This document shows positions 25,306-35,289 of a DNA stretch of 64,000 nt, one piece after another. The notes under the pieces are model-generated. The model was not told the DNA's origin. It did no database searches and worked only from the letters and a program-made list of their open reading frames with translations. How positions within the stretch are numbered: the first letter of the stretch is position 1; every line of letters begins with the position of its first letter. Source of the DNA: JAQBVV01 sp965249205 (GTDB lineage: Bacteria; Acidobacteriota; Vicinamibacteria; Vicinamibacterales; UBA2999); assembly GCA_965249205.1 (NCBI GenBank), contig CBDFLL010000005.1, forward strand, positions 62,001-126,000. Reading direction: 5' to 3'. Both the position numbers and the translations under genes were made by a program.

Positions 25306-27801
25306 GTGAGAAGAGTTATCGTCACCGCGTTGCTATCGCTGCTTGCCACTGGGTCCGCCTTTGCCGGGCAGGAGGGTGGCATGGTGGTCCAGAACCCGCT
25401 CGACGAGATTCGCGCGGCGCTCGCTTCGACGCTTCAGGAGTCCGGCCTGCCCTTTACCGAGGCGCAGGTGCAGATGATCGCCCTGGTCATGGACGAGCAG
25501 CGGCGCGCCTCCGAGGAACTCTTCGGACAGGTGCTCGACTTCAGCGGCGGCCCACCGCAGGGTGCCCAGCTCGACCAGGCGCTCGCCGGTATTGCGTGGA
25601 TGAGTGAGGCGTTCCTTTCCAATCTCGACGACGTCCTGACAGCGGAACAAAGTGAGGCGTGGATGCGCGCGCGCGTGGCTGGTGGCGTGCCCGAGAACGC
25701 CCGCTTGAACGAGGAGGGTGAGGGCAACGGGTCGGGCCGAGGTGGCGCTGGCAGCAGCGATCAGATCGCGCAGATTCGCATCAACAACAATTCGTACACC
25801 ACAGAAACACTGGGTGCTGTCGGAGGCAGGGGATTCGGCGGTCGAGGTGGCGGCGGGGGTGGCGGCCGAGGCAGTAACGAGGTCATCACGCGGGGCGGCG
25901 TCGGCGACTTCCATGGCAATGTGAATTTCACGTACCAGAACCACCACCTGAACGAGCAGAACGCGCTCGCCGACAACAAGCCCCCATACACGCGCCGGAA
26001 CATCGACGCCGGTTTCAACGGCCCGCTGATTGCGAATCGGCTGACGGTCGGCTTCTCGGTGAACCAGAACGAAGAAGATACGGTCAACACGGTGTCTGCG
26101 CTGACGCCCGATGGCACCGTGTCGGTCGGAATCACACAGCCGAATCTGTCGCGCCGGTTCAATGGCAACAGTCAGCTCCAGGTGTCTGATCGGCAGGCGG
26201 TGCACTTTACGGCGAACTACAACGCCAATCGCCGCGACAACCAGGGCGTTGGCGAGTTCACGCTGGGAGAGCGGGGGAGGGATTCCGAGTTCAACTTTCT
26301 CACGTCCAACGTGCGCAGCCTGACGCAATTGTCGGACAGAACGGTGCTCGATGTCACGGTCGGCTACAACCGGACCACTATTCAGAATCGAAGGGTCACG
26401 CCGGGCGTCGCGGTGAACGTCAAGGACGCGTTTGAAGGTGGCGGCGCCGACCAGCAAAACGAGACGGTGCGCAAGACGGTCAGCCTGAAAAGCATCCTGA
26501 TCCGTACAGGCGACCGTCTCACGTTCAAGGCCGGCTTCGATCTCAGTCGTCTCTCCGACCGCTCGCTCACCGAGGATGACTTCAACGGCAGTTTCGAGTT
26601 CGCCAGCCTGGAAGACTTCGTCGCAGGCACGCCGACGAAGTACACCGTGGTCACCGGCGATCCGCTGCTCGAGATGACGCAGGTCGAAGCTGCCGCCTTC
26701 GTGCAGAACGATTTCCGCGTGTCCAACCGATTGATGTTGATGTTCGGTGTGCGCTACCAGGCACAGAGCAATCTGGACGACTGGAACGATTTTGATCCGC
26801 GTCTCGGGTACGCGTATGCCCTCAGTGATTCAACCGTGCTGAGGGGGGGCGTCGGCCTGTTCCACAACCGGCTCCAGTCCAACAACGTCCAACAACTCTT
26901 GCGTCTCGATGGTGCGCGGCAGCAGGAACTCGTCGTGACGAATCCGTCCTACCCTGATCCGTTTCTGTCGGGTGTTACAGAACTGATCCCGCCATCGTCG
27001 ATCCGCGTGCGCGCGCCCGATCTGGGGTCGCGGATGAACCTACGCTCAACGGTGTCGCTGGAGCAGACGCTGCGAGGCAACGCGCGCGCCACCGTGTCGT
27101 ACGACTTCGAGCGCAGCACCAGCGAGCACCGGAGCGTCAATCTCAACGCCCCTCGCCCTGGCGAAACCGTGCGCCCTGACCCGACGCAGGGCAACATCCT
27201 CGAGCTTCAGTCAACGGGGAGAAGCACCAAGCACGAGCTGCGAGTCAACCTGCAGCAGCGCCTGCGAACCTTCACGGTGTCTGGGGATTACCGCTTCACG
27301 CACGAGATGGACGACTCGGACTGGGCCTTCGGCCTGCCGTCGAACAACTACGACCTTGCGGCTGACTGGAGTCGGGGTGACGATCAGGTGCACGATTTCA
27401 GAGGGAGCGTGAACGCGCAGATCCCGCTGGGGATATTTCTGACGTTCGGCGTGCAGGCACAGAGCGGCGAGCATTACACCATCACAACTGGCCGGGACGA
27501 CAATGGCGACACCGAATCCAACGATCGACCGCCTGGTGTGCCGCGCAACAGCGGGACGACCCCGAGATTCCTGAGCACCGACCTCAACCTGTCAAAGGTG
27601 TTCTTCCTTCGACGCAGCGCCAATGCCTCCCGCGCAGGTGGTGCCGGCACGCAGGTCAACGTGTTTGCCAATATCACCAACGTGCTGAACCGCACGAACG
27701 TCGAGAGGGTCAGCAGCACACTGACCTCCCGGCGCTTCGGTCAGCCGACCCGGGCAGACGACCCGCGGGAGATCGAAGTCGGCATGCGCTTCCAGTTTTA
27801 G
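25306..27801 (+). CDS. TonB-dependent-receptor-like outer-membrane protein
   Basis: 831 residues from the GTG at 25306, chosen because GGAG lies upstream and a signal peptide follows (RRVIVTALLSLLATGSAFAGQ). Earlier in-frame codons belong to the repeat element. Residues about 25-130 are helical. The next part has a plug-like IRINNNSYTTETLGAV, a glycine-rich run (GGRGFGGRGGGGGGGRG), then VGDFHGNVNFTYQNHHLNEQNAL, which resembles Oar/CarboxypepD-type receptors of Acidobacteriota. The rest is alternating beta strands with a terminal EIEVGMRFQF expected for outer-membrane insertion. The substrate is unknown and no TonB box was recognised. Confidence 0.78.
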   Translation: MRRVIVTALLSLLATGSAFAGQEGGMVVQNPLDEIRAALASTLQESGLPFTEAQVQMIALVMDEQRRASEELFGQVLDFSGGPPQGAQLDQALAGIAWMSEAFLSNLDDVLTAEQSEAWMRARVAGGVPENARLNEEGEGNGSGRGGAGSSDQIAQIRINNNSYTTETLGAVGGRGFGGRGGGGGGGRGSNEVITRGGVGDFHGNVNFTYQNHHLNEQNALADNKPPYTRRNIDAGFNGPLIANRLTVGFSVNQNEEDTVNTVSALTPDGTVSVGITQPNLSRRFNGNSQLQVSDRQAVHFTANYNANRRDNQGVGEFTLGERGRDSEFNFLTSNVRSLTQLSDRTVLDVTVGYNRTTIQNRRVTPGVAVNVKDAFEGGGADQQNETVRKTVSLKSILIRTGDRLTFKAGFDLSRLSDRSLTEDDFNGSFEFASLEDFVAGTPTKYTVVTGDPLLEMTQVEAAAFVQNDFRVSNRLMLMFGVRYQAQSNLDDWNDFDPRLGYAYALSDSTVLRGGVGLFHNRLQSNNVQQLLRLDGARQQELVVTNPSYPDPFLSGVTELIPPSSIRVRAPDLGSRMNLRSTVSLEQTLRGNARATVSYDFERSTSEHRSVNLNAPRPGETVRPDPTQGNILELQSTGRSTKHELRVNLQQRLRTFTVSGDYRFTHEMDDSDWAFGLPSNNYDLAADWSRGDDQVHDFRGSVNAQIPLGIFLTFGVQAQSGEHYTITTGRDDNGDTESNDRPPGVPRNSGTTPRFLSTDLNLSKVFFLRRSANASRAGGAGTQVNVFANITNVLNRTNVERVSSTLTSRRFGQPTRADDPREIEVGMRFQF

Positions 27802-27823
27802 CCTCCCGAATCAGAAGCTAGCG

Positions 27824-27843
27824 CGCCGTTGCCCGTCACGGCG
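27824..27843. terminator. Hairpin between convergent genes (possible terminator)
   Basis: CGCCGT / ACGGCG with an 8-base loop, between the TonB-type gene and the FHA gene. No T-run follows on either strand. Confidence 0.3.
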
Positions 27844-27858
27844 TTGTCGCGAGTATCT

Positions 27859-28413
27859 TCAGCGGGAGGGGCCAACCAGGCCTGACCACCGGCTCCGTAG
27901 CTCCGGTGGGGGCAGATCCGGTATCTGGAGGGAACCAGGTAGCGGGTCAGTCACGTGTTCAGTCACGACCTCGAATCTGAACACGAATGGCGATGAGTCT
28001 GTTCCCACGATGATCTCGTCGCCATTCCGTACCTCCGCTCGTCCACCTGTCCGGTCCCCCCCGACGTGTTTTCCAGCCACGATCGTGCCGCACGCGCTGC
28101 CGCGGTCTACCAGAACGAACTGATCGTTCGCGTACTCGATTGCGAAGTGTGTGCGCGAAATGTACAACAAATGTGCTGACTTCGACTCCAGTAGGTACAC
28201 GTCATTGACTTGAGGTGCGACGCCGAGTCGCAGATCCTTCATGCCGGGGCTCGCCTGAGTCGCCACGCGGCTTTCTCTTCCAAGGTTGAACGGAAACGCT
28301 TGGGAGCGCACTTCCGGTCGGCCGCCGAGAGAGGCTCTTGCTTCTCTTGTCGCCGCGACAAGCTTGATGATGGGAGGAGCGTTCACAGCTTCTTGAGGGT
28401 GTTCGTAGGGCAC
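27859..28413 (-). CDS. FHA-domain protein
   Basis: 184 residues, GTG start at 28413. A forkhead-associated domain spans roughly residues 40-145: FNLGRESR, a 25-residue insertion, then LYISRTHFAIEYANDQFVLVDRGSACGTIVAG and RNGDEIIVG, which keep the GR, SRxH, GT and NGD signature residues that bind phosphothreonine. There is no signal peptide or membrane segment. Two GTGA-N6-TCAC sites lie 77-113 bp upstream of its start, so it is the most likely Crp-controlled gene of the cluster. Its partner kinase is not evident; the pseudokinase at 15.8 kb lacks catalytic residues. Confidence 0.82.
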   Translation of the reverse strand: MPYEHPQEAVNAPPIIKLVAATREARASLGGRPEVRSQAFPFNLGRESRVATQASPGMKDLRLGVAPQVNDVYLLESKSAHLLYISRTHFAIEYANDQFVLVDRGSACGTIVAGKHVGGDRTGGRAEVRNGDEIIVGTDSSPFVFRFEVVTEHVTDPLPGSLQIPDLPPPELRSRWSGLVGPSR

Positions 28414-28489
28414 CGGATATCACTCGGAATGACCAATTGGAAGAACCTGGACACGCCAGTGATTGAAGCAAGTCTGCAGTTGAATTGAA

Positions 28490-28503
28490 GTGATCGAGAT
28501 CAC
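28490..28503. promoter_or_regulatory. Crp-like binding site 1
   Basis: GTGA-TCGAGA-TCAC, a perfect two-fold CRP-type core, upstream of the FHA gene. The nearby crp-like gene makes recognition plausible. Confidence 0.55.
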
Positions 28504-28512
28504 GCTTTTCCC

Positions 28513-28526
28513 GTGAGAATGCTCAC
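28513..28526. promoter_or_regulatory. Crp-like binding site 2
   Basis: GTGA-GAATGC-TCAC inside the longer perfect inverted repeat CCGTGAG-aatg-CTCACGG (28511-28528). It is centred 23 bp from site 1, about two helical turns, so two dimers could bind on the same face. Confidence 0.55.
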
Positions 28527-28617
28527 GGCGAAGGGGGCAGTGCCGCGACAGAAGCGGTTCCTGCTGGCATGCTCATGAGCAGGCAGGGATCGGATGGATC
28601 AGAGCCTGGAACGCATG

Positions 28618-31600
28618 TCAGTGGGTGATGGTGAATCTCAGCGACACGAGTCGGCCGGGTCGGTACTCCGGCCGCCGAGGATCGGTCTCCTGAAACCTGA
28701 ACTCCCGGTCCAAGAGGTTCTGCACCTCGAGCGTGACGAGTCCTAGCCGATTGGGTAATCGGTAGCCGACGCTTCCATCGACGACGACGAAATCGTTCTG
28801 GCCGGGAAACACCGGCCCAGTCGGCGTTGGGAAGCTTCCGGTCTGCTTGATGTACGTGCCCTTCAACCGTGCCCTCAGCCCGGACGGATGAAAATAGGCT
28901 AGCCCGACAGGGACTCGGTGAGATCGTAGCTCTTTGATCTGGAGATCGCCGAACGTTCCCTCCCGTGTGATTTCTTGGTACAGATACTCTGTCGTCATCG
29001 CGAGTGATCGGTGGAGCGCCGCATACACGTAGGCCCGTGCTAAGCCGTCCCGCCAGTCGTTTCTGACGACGCCCAATCCTGGGATGGTCGCCGGCACGTC
29101 GAGGTTGCGCCGGGACCACTCGAATCCGGCAAAGACATTTCGGGGCAAACGCTGATCGATGGCGACGCCGTAGCGCCAGGCTCTCTCACCGTCGAAACCG
29201 TAGAAGAACTGGTTGAACCCCGCGACCTGCGTCGGCTCAATGGTCGGCGCAAACAGCGCGAGCGATCGTTGCAACGTCCTGAACACGGCGGCTCGAACTG
29301 TCGTTGTGGCCACCGGATTCCACGTGACACCTACTTTGGGATTGAACTGGTTCGTAGATCGATCGGAGCCGTCATCGAAGGCGTCCACGCTCGCACCCAG
29401 CGTCATTGTGGTCTTCGGTACACCATCGATGTGGGCATACGCGTACGCTTTGGTACTCCTGCTAGCAGAGTCACTCACCGTGGAGGCGATTGATTGCACG
29501 AACGGTGGGAATGGCAGGCCGGTCGCAACGTCGATCTCCTCGTTGAGGGCCGCCTGGAAGTGCCCCATACCTGTGACCAGCCTGACACGATCCGCCCGGT
29601 AGAGATGCTGACCTTCGCCTAACCAGCCCCGACGATTCAGCGTGACATCGAACCTCCCGGGCAGGAAGAAGGGAGGTAGTTCGGGCCGGTCCGAACTGGT
29701 GCTCGTGGTCCGGGCATACATGACCGAGGCAATGAGATCCGACCGCGGCGAAAAGGCATGATGCGCCCCTAATCGCGCGGAGTCGAGGTCCTCGCCTCGC
29801 CGCCGCATCGGGTAGAACAACCCTGGATCGAACCGCAGCAGCAGATCTCCCCGATCAAGTTCGCTCGACCGCAATTCCCCTTGGACACTGGTGGAGGGTG
29901 ACACGCTGGCCTGCACGAACAGGTTGTACAAGTCGCGATTCTGATCCGCGTTCTCTCTGAACCCGTCCGTCTGATAGTGGAACTGACCGGCACTGAGCGA
30001 TACCCGGTCCCACACGCCCGACACCACGACCTCGTCACCGGCCACGCCCTCGGCCCCAAGACTCATAGACCCGTGCATCGACAGTCGGTTGCGGTTGAAG
30101 AGCTGGTTGAACTCGTTGAAGGCGGGATGCGTCGGTCCAGAACCAGGGAGGATCGCCAGGTCGGTTTCAGCGAGGGATGGCAGAACGGGCGTGACGTTTC
30201 TCGGCTGGAGTAACTGTGCCTGCAGGAGTTCGCTCACGCGTGCGATCTCGTGTCCGGGAAGGGCGGAGTAGACATCGGCCAGAAAGCGATGACCCGAGTG
30301 GTTGCTCGGATCGGTATTGACAGAGTTCCATCCGTGCACCAACGCCCGCTGCTCGAAACCCAAGTCCCGATAGATACGCCCCAGGCTGGCACTTCGGGCG
30401 GCGCTGTCGCTGTCGAGTAGCAGACTCGACCGATACATCGCCCTGTTATCGTTCAGTTCCATGGACCGTTGGAGGTCGCTCAGTGCCTCAACGGGCCTAT
30501 TGATCGTTTGCTTCCGGATGGCATCGTAGAACCACGGGGTCGGATCGGCCGGATCGAGTTGCTTGGCCAGGTCGAATTGTGCGGGCGGCAGCGTTTCTCG
30601 CTTCTCCTCGAAGTAGGCCTTACCCAGATAGCTGCGAACGATCGGATCGCCCGGATCGAGCATGGCCGCGATCTCCAGATCGCGACGCCCCTCCTTGAGA
30701 TCTCCGTCACGAATCTTGGCGAGGCCCAGACCAAGCCGGGCGAGGGGGTTGTCAGACCGGAGCGCCAGCGCACGCTCGAACGCCGTCCTGGCACCGGACG
30801 TGTCGAAGCGGGCCAAAGCCGCGAATCCTAGAACGGCGCTGGGTCGAGCGAGGTCGGGCGCGAGCGCCGAGGCGCGCGCCCCAGCCTCCTGCGCCCGATC
30901 GAGGTATCCGAGCGAGAGCCAGAGTTCGGCCAGGCGCGCCCAGGCACGCGCATCGGCTGGCTGATCGGTCACTGCGCGCAGCACCTGATCGCGCGCAGCG
31001 TCGAGGTCGAAGTTGGCCTGCAGCGCATACGACAATGCGATGCGAGCCGTCACAGAGGTCGGGCGAAGGTTCACAGCCTGCCGTCCGCTGCGAAGTGCCT
31101 CCTCGGTGTCGTTCAGTGCCACTGCGATGACAGCCAAGAGCGCATAGGCGTCGCCGTCGTTCGGATCCATGCTCAGCGCTTGTCCGATGTCGAGACGCGC
31201 CTCGTCGAGGCGCCCTACTCCCAGGAACAGTCCCGCCCGCCGCACAAAAAAACGAGCGTCCCAGCTAAGCGCGGAATTCTCGAGCCGTTCGAAGGAGTCA
31301 CCTGCGAACAACGGTTCGTAGTACAGCGTCCACTGCACCGCGTCTCTGGGGCGGGCGACGATTTCCAATTCCGGCGCCTGACCCTTTCGAGCCACCGCTG
31401 ACTGGCCGGGCGTCAGGGAGAGATTGCCGTCGGGATTGCTCGCCGTGACTCGTCCTTCGAACACCGTGACGATCGCCTGAGTCTCCTCCACGCGTACAAG
31501 AAACTCTGTGCCTTCGACTGCCGCATTGACGAACGGCGTTTCAACATCCAACGAGCGAGGCTGACGTGAGAAGAATAAGATGGCGCCCTTGACAAGTTCG

Positions 31601-31920
31601 ATCAGCGTCCGAGCTGGGTTCGGTGACCGACGAACGACCCAGGTCGTGTTCTGATCGATGACCATCTGAATGTTGTCTACGAATGCAACCGTTGCGCGGC
31701 TTCGATCACCCGTCCGAATGGCATCACCCTCACACACACGCTGATTGAGGCTCGCAGGGATGAACAGGTCGTTCGAGGCTGCCCTGTAGTTGACCTGTTG
31801 GTTGATGCTGATGACCGTGGCGCTAGGGAACTCACATTGTGCGTGAGCATTTTCTGGCGAGGCACACAAGAACGCTACGGACGAGAACCATATCAGTCCG
31901 GTGAAGCGTCGCGGTGTCAT
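28618..31920 (-). CDS. FecR-domain / TPR / outer-membrane beta-barrel fusion protein
   Basis: 1100 residues with signal peptide (PRRFTGLIWFSSVAFLCASP, cleaved near AHA-QC). Residues about 35-190 form a FecR-like domain (GDAIRTGDRSRATVAFVDN, VNAAVEGTEFLVRV, VFEGRVTASNPDG, LTPGQSAV). About 225-480 are TPR repeats. About 600-1100 is a TonB-receptor-like barrel with the closing segment LVTLEVQNLLDREF and terminal RLVSLRFTITH. There is no clear plug domain. FecR normally transduces receptor signals to a sigma factor, but no sigma gene is near. Beside it are a CHASE2 cyclase and Crp, so the partner may be cAMP signalling (inference). The IS insertion now separates it from the cyclase gene. Confidence 0.8.
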   Translation of the reverse strand: MTPRRFTGLIWFSSVAFLCASPENAHAQCEFPSATVISINQQVNYRAASNDLFIPASLNQRVCEGDAIRTGDRSRATVAFVDNIQMVIDQNTTWVVRRSPNPARTLIELVKGAILFFSRQPRSLDVETPFVNAAVEGTEFLVRVEETQAIVTVFEGRVTASNPDGNLSLTPGQSAVARKGQAPELEIVARPRDAVQWTLYYEPLFAGDSFERLENSALSWDARFFVRRAGLFLGVGRLDEARLDIGQALSMDPNDGDAYALLAVIAVALNDTEEALRSGRQAVNLRPTSVTARIALSYALQANFDLDAARDQVLRAVTDQPADARAWARLAELWLSLGYLDRAQEAGARASALAPDLARPSAVLGFAALARFDTSGARTAFERALALRSDNPLARLGLGLAKIRDGDLKEGRRDLEIAAMLDPGDPIVRSYLGKAYFEEKRETLPPAQFDLAKQLDPADPTPWFYDAIRKQTINRPVEALSDLQRSMELNDNRAMYRSSLLLDSDSAARSASLGRIYRDLGFEQRALVHGWNSVNTDPSNHSGHRFLADVYSALPGHEIARVSELLQAQLLQPRNVTPVLPSLAETDLAILPGSGPTHPAFNEFNQLFNRNRLSMHGSMSLGAEGVAGDEVVVSGVWDRVSLSAGQFHYQTDGFRENADQNRDLYNLFVQASVSPSTSVQGELRSSELDRGDLLLRFDPGLFYPMRRRGEDLDSARLGAHHAFSPRSDLIASVMYARTTSTSSDRPELPPFFLPGRFDVTLNRRGWLGEGQHLYRADRVRLVTGMGHFQAALNEEIDVATGLPFPPFVQSIASTVSDSASRSTKAYAYAHIDGVPKTTMTLGASVDAFDDGSDRSTNQFNPKVGVTWNPVATTTVRAAVFRTLQRSLALFAPTIEPTQVAGFNQFFYGFDGERAWRYGVAIDQRLPRNVFAGFEWSRRNLDVPATIPGLGVVRNDWRDGLARAYVYAALHRSLAMTTEYLYQEITREGTFGDLQIKELRSHRVPVGLAYFHPSGLRARLKGTYIKQTGSFPTPTGPVFPGQNDFVVVDGSVGYRLPNRLGLVTLEVQNLLDREFRFQETDPRRPEYRPGRLVSLRFTITH

Positions 31921-31975
31921 CAGGTCAATTCTAGCTGTCCCATCCTTCTGGAGAGCAGGTCGTACAAAGCATAAT

Positions 31976-31983
31976 AGCCGACT
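31976..31983. repeat. IS target-site duplication, left copy
   Basis: AGCCGACT; the identical octamer recurs at 33028-33035 on the other side of the element. Eight-base duplications are characteristic of IS1595-family insertion. Confidence 0.9.
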
Positions 31984-33027
31984 CGTGCTTATCCGGTTGT
32001 TTCAGCTAACCCCTATATCTTGCGATCAGCCTGGGGGGCGCACGTCCTGCGCGCCGCGAATCCGTCGGGCGGGCGTGGGCGTCCGTCCGGTCCCCAGGCC
32101 CAGCAGGGTCTGAAAGGCGGCCATCGGGTGCCGCCGCCGATTGTGCCGAAACACGAACTCATCGAGGTAGACCTGTAGTTGCGCCTTGCTGACGCCGTGG
32201 TGCGTGCCAATCAACCACTGTTGGCAATTGCCGATGACGCGGTCGGCCAAAGGCACGACGGAGGGCACCCCCCTGTGCAGGGCGCTCCGGATCGGTTGCG
32301 GGCGGGCGACGTGTCTCACGTCAGCGGCCTGGAGCCCATCGAAACTTTTCAGCCCGTCGGTGTAGACCGTCGCCCCCGGCGCAATGTGGTGAGTGACGAA
32401 CGCGAGCATCGTCGATTGTTTGAAGTTCGGGATCACGGACATGCGGACCCGACCCGACCGATCCCCGCGTCGTTCCACCGCCACCAGCACCAGCGCGGCT
32501 TTCCGCCCCTTGAGTTGGCGACTGCCGCGCAGGCCGGCCTGGGGCGCGCCCACCCAGGTGTCATCGATCTCCACGTCGCCGTATAAGGGCTCCCGCCCCG
32601 CGTTCACCATCGCGCGCCGCAGCTTGTGCAACAGCAGCCACGCCGTTTCGTACCGCCGCAGGCCCAACTGCCGCTGCAGCAGGAGCGCCGAGAGGCCCCG
32701 CTTGTCGGTAACCGTCAAATAGGCCGCCCAGAACCACACCAGGAGCGGCGTCTTCGTGTTGTGGAGAATCGTCCCGGCGGTCAGCGACACCTGATACCGG
32801 CACGCCGCACATTGCCAGCGCCGGTGTGTGGTCAGGCGATAGCCGCGCGCGTGCCGGCACCGGGGACACACAAAGCCGTCCGGCCAGCGGCACGCCGCCA
32901 AGTAGTCCTGACAGGCCTCGGCGGTCGCAAATTGCCGCTGAAACTCCCGGAGATTCTTCGGAAACGACGGGCGCGCCACGCCGATACACTACCGGTGGTG
33001 GCTTGCTGAAACAACCGGATAAGCACG
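31984..33027. mobile_element. IS1595-family insertion sequence (ISXO2-like), 1044 bp, complete
   Basis: Perfect 23-bp terminal inverted repeats (31984-32006 and 33005-33027; outer bases CGTGCTTATCCGG) enclose one transposase gene on the minus strand. Identical repeats and clean target duplications suggest recent, possibly still mobile, insertion. The right end falls a few bases downstream of the last codons of the cyclase gene, so the cyclase reading frame is not changed. Confidence 0.92.
32026..32979 (-). CDS. IS1595-family transposase (ISXO2-like)
   Basis: 317 residues, apparently intact. The N-terminal zinc ribbon reads FVCPRCRHARGY and WQCAACRYQVSLTAGTIL. The DDE catalytic core has D in EIDDTWVGAP, D in VYTDGLKSFDGL and the last acidic residue in LQVYLDEFVFRHNRR, with the family's HHGVSKAQ lead-in. 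It fills most of the 1044-bp element. Confidence 0.93.
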   Translation of the reverse strand: MARPSFPKNLREFQRQFATAEACQDYLAACRWPDGFVCPRCRHARGYRLTTHRRWQCAACRYQVSLTAGTILHNTKTPLLVWFWAAYLTVTDKRGLSALLLQRQLGLRRYETAWLLLHKLRRAMVNAGREPLYGDVEIDDTWVGAPQAGLRGSRQLKGRKAALVLVAVERRGDRSGRVRMSVIPNFKQSTMLAFVTHHIAPGATVYTDGLKSFDGLQAADVRHVARPQPIRSALHRGVPSVVPLADRVIGNCQQWLIGTHHGVSKAQLQVYLDEFVFRHNRRRHPMAAFQTLLGLGTGRTPTPARRIRGAQDVRPPG

Positions 33028-33035
33028 AGCCGACT
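33028..33035. repeat. IS target-site duplication, right copy
   Basis: AGCCGACT, matching 31976-31983. It overlaps the TAG stop codon of the cyclase gene (33034-33036). Confidence 0.9.
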
Positions 33036-35289
33036 ACAGGGGACTTCTTAGGTCGGGATCGCCGAGTCTTTGCCGGGTTTCATCGAGGTAGTACCGCGCC
33101 GGACCGTCATCGCAGTCCGAGACGAGCTGCTGGAAAAGCACTTCGGCCGCAACATAGTCTCCGTTCTCGAATCGGTCGCATAGCTGATGAACGGCTTCTC
33201 CCACGGCCCCGTGCTCCCCCAGAAGTTCGACCACCTCGACTTCGGCCGAGATGCCCCTCAACTGAAACGATCCGACGCGACGCGTCACGATCGACTCAAG
33301 GTCGTGGACGAGCGAAGCTGGTGCTAGGAGCGTCGTCGATAGTTCCTTACTCAGGCTTTCGATCCGGGACGCCATGTTCGGAGGCGTCCCCATGGTATGG
33401 AACAGGACTCTAAGCGACCCCGTCCGTAGAATGCCCGCACTCAGGCCGATGCGGGTTGGGAGCTGCAGCTCCGGGAGGCGACGAGCGTTGAAAAGACCGA
33501 TCGCGTTCTTCAGCTCAATGGCTGCCAGGCAGGCGTTCAGACGCACTCGTCGATCCAGTCTGGCAGGGCGGTCGCGCCATCGAGGAAACGCTGAGGCCCG
33601 TGCTTCGACCCACTCCGGAACGGTAGCGCCGGCGAACCACTCTTCCGTCCTTGAGGGCTGCCACACGAAGACGATACTGTCTCCGCCACTCCCCCAGGCT
33701 ACGCCGCCTCGACGCTTCACAATCTGGTGCAACATCTCAAAGTATTCGGCCAGCAGCTTCCACAGACGGTCGCCTTCGCCACCGGACTCCATGCGCTCGG
33801 TGAGACGCGTGTATCCGGCGACATCCGTGGCCACACATACTCCGAGAGAACGCCGCGGCCGGTCATTGATGAATCCCTCACTTGGAACCTGTCGCCGGAG
33901 ACTCTGCAAACGCAGTCCAAGGCCCAGCACTAGCGCGAGCGGGAGTTGAACCAGTACCGGTACCGCAATCGGTACAAGCCACAGGTGCTTGATGAAGCAA
34001 TACGTGGCCAGTCCACTCCACGCCAGCGGAACCACCACGACGAGCCAGGGCGCGTACTTCGCTCGTACGAGCACCGCCATCGCCCCTGCTAGACCGCCGA
34101 AGACAAACAAGATCGAGATGGCCGCCAACGGGGTGGCGGGGCGTAGCCATCCACCCGTGAGAAGATTCGCGAAGGCTGTGGCGCCGACCTCGGCTCCACC
34201 GAGATCCACGCCGTCGGCCGTTGAATACACCGTTGGGTATGCGTCCGGCTGCTCGGCGCTGGTCACAAGCGCCGAGGCTCCCTCGCCGACGAAGATCACC
34301 TTGCCGGTGAGACTCAGGCGGTCGGTCGTCTCTTGCTGGAGGAGCGTATGAAAGGGAATGGTTTCGACCGTGCCTGCCGGACCGTAGAAGTTGAAGTTAT
34401 ACGCATCAGGTCCGGCATAGAGCCGTACGAGCGCGAGTAGAACCGCGCGCTCCCGGGGAGACCGCCCGTCGGACGCGGCGTCCTCTATCAAAGTCGAGGC
34501 ACGTTCGACAACGCGCGGATTGCTTGCGAGCTGCCGGCGAACGACGAGCATCAACGCACGCAGATCGTCTGCCGACTCGATTTTCGGTGGGCGCTCGTCG
34601 AGGCCTTGTACGCCAGCTTGCTCCAGCACTGAGAGAAAGTGGTCAAGGAAAGGAAGTGCACGCACCTGAAGCGCAACACTTGGCAGCGTCGGTAGGTTGC
34701 TGGCCGCTATCTGGCGGAACGACCAGAACCCGCGCGTCAGTGGGGTCTCCGGGAGGGGAAATGGCGCCAGACCAATCGCGCGCTCGTGCAACTGCCGAAT
34801 CGGACCCTGAACCAGTTCGGCGCTGATGCCGGCTCCCGGTACCGTCAGACGATTGATCCGCTCAACCAAAACAACATTACCTGCGTCAGCCATCGCCCGT
34901 GCGAGCTCATCGTCTCCCTCAGGCGACCGCTGCCGCTCGAACGAGATGTCCATGACGATCGCGGACACGTCATGGGCATGGAGGGCGCGAATCACACGTG
35001 CGTGCACCTGACGCGGTGGCGGCCATTCCTGCGGGTCGATGCCTATCTGTTGAGCCGAGACGCGGTCAATGGTCACTACCGCGACGCCTGGCGGAGGCTG
35101 AGCGGTTCCCCTCACACGAAACAAGTACGGAACGACTCAGTCCTCAAGGCCGCTCGCCCAATTCAACGGGCGCACGCCGATCCCGATGATGCCCAGCGCA
35201 AGACCGAGTCCTATCGCCTTTCGGACCCGACCTCGTCTAAACGATCTCGTTCCGCTTTGCCAAAATACCTGAACCCAGCGAGAGGGCAT
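33034..35289 (-). pseudogene. CHASE2-domain adenylate/guanylate cyclase interrupted by an in-frame TGA
   Basis: Residues downstream of the stop give 696 codons: a CHASE2 sensor (PPPGVAVVTIDRVSAQQIG, then SAIVMDISFERQRSPEGDDELA), three membrane helices (for example AAISILFVFGGLAGAMAVLV), and a class III cyclase domain (GVCVATDVAGYTRLTERMES, with later GGVAWGSGGDSIVFVW and LSAGILRTG). The frame continues upstream through a TGA at 35137-35139 to a convincing N-terminus (from ATG 35289) with the first membrane helix KAIGLGLALGIIGIG, ending WASGLED just before the stop; the sequence after it, VVPYLFRVRG, completes the usual CHASE2 start. So one base change or error splits the gene. Restart at TTG 35124 would lose the first helix. 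Confidence 0.8.

Noticed and set aside
35137..35139. Selenocysteine or recoding at the TGA in the cyclase gene
   Set aside because: The position is next to a membrane helix in a sensor domain, not a redox site, and no selenocysteine insertion hairpin was seen.
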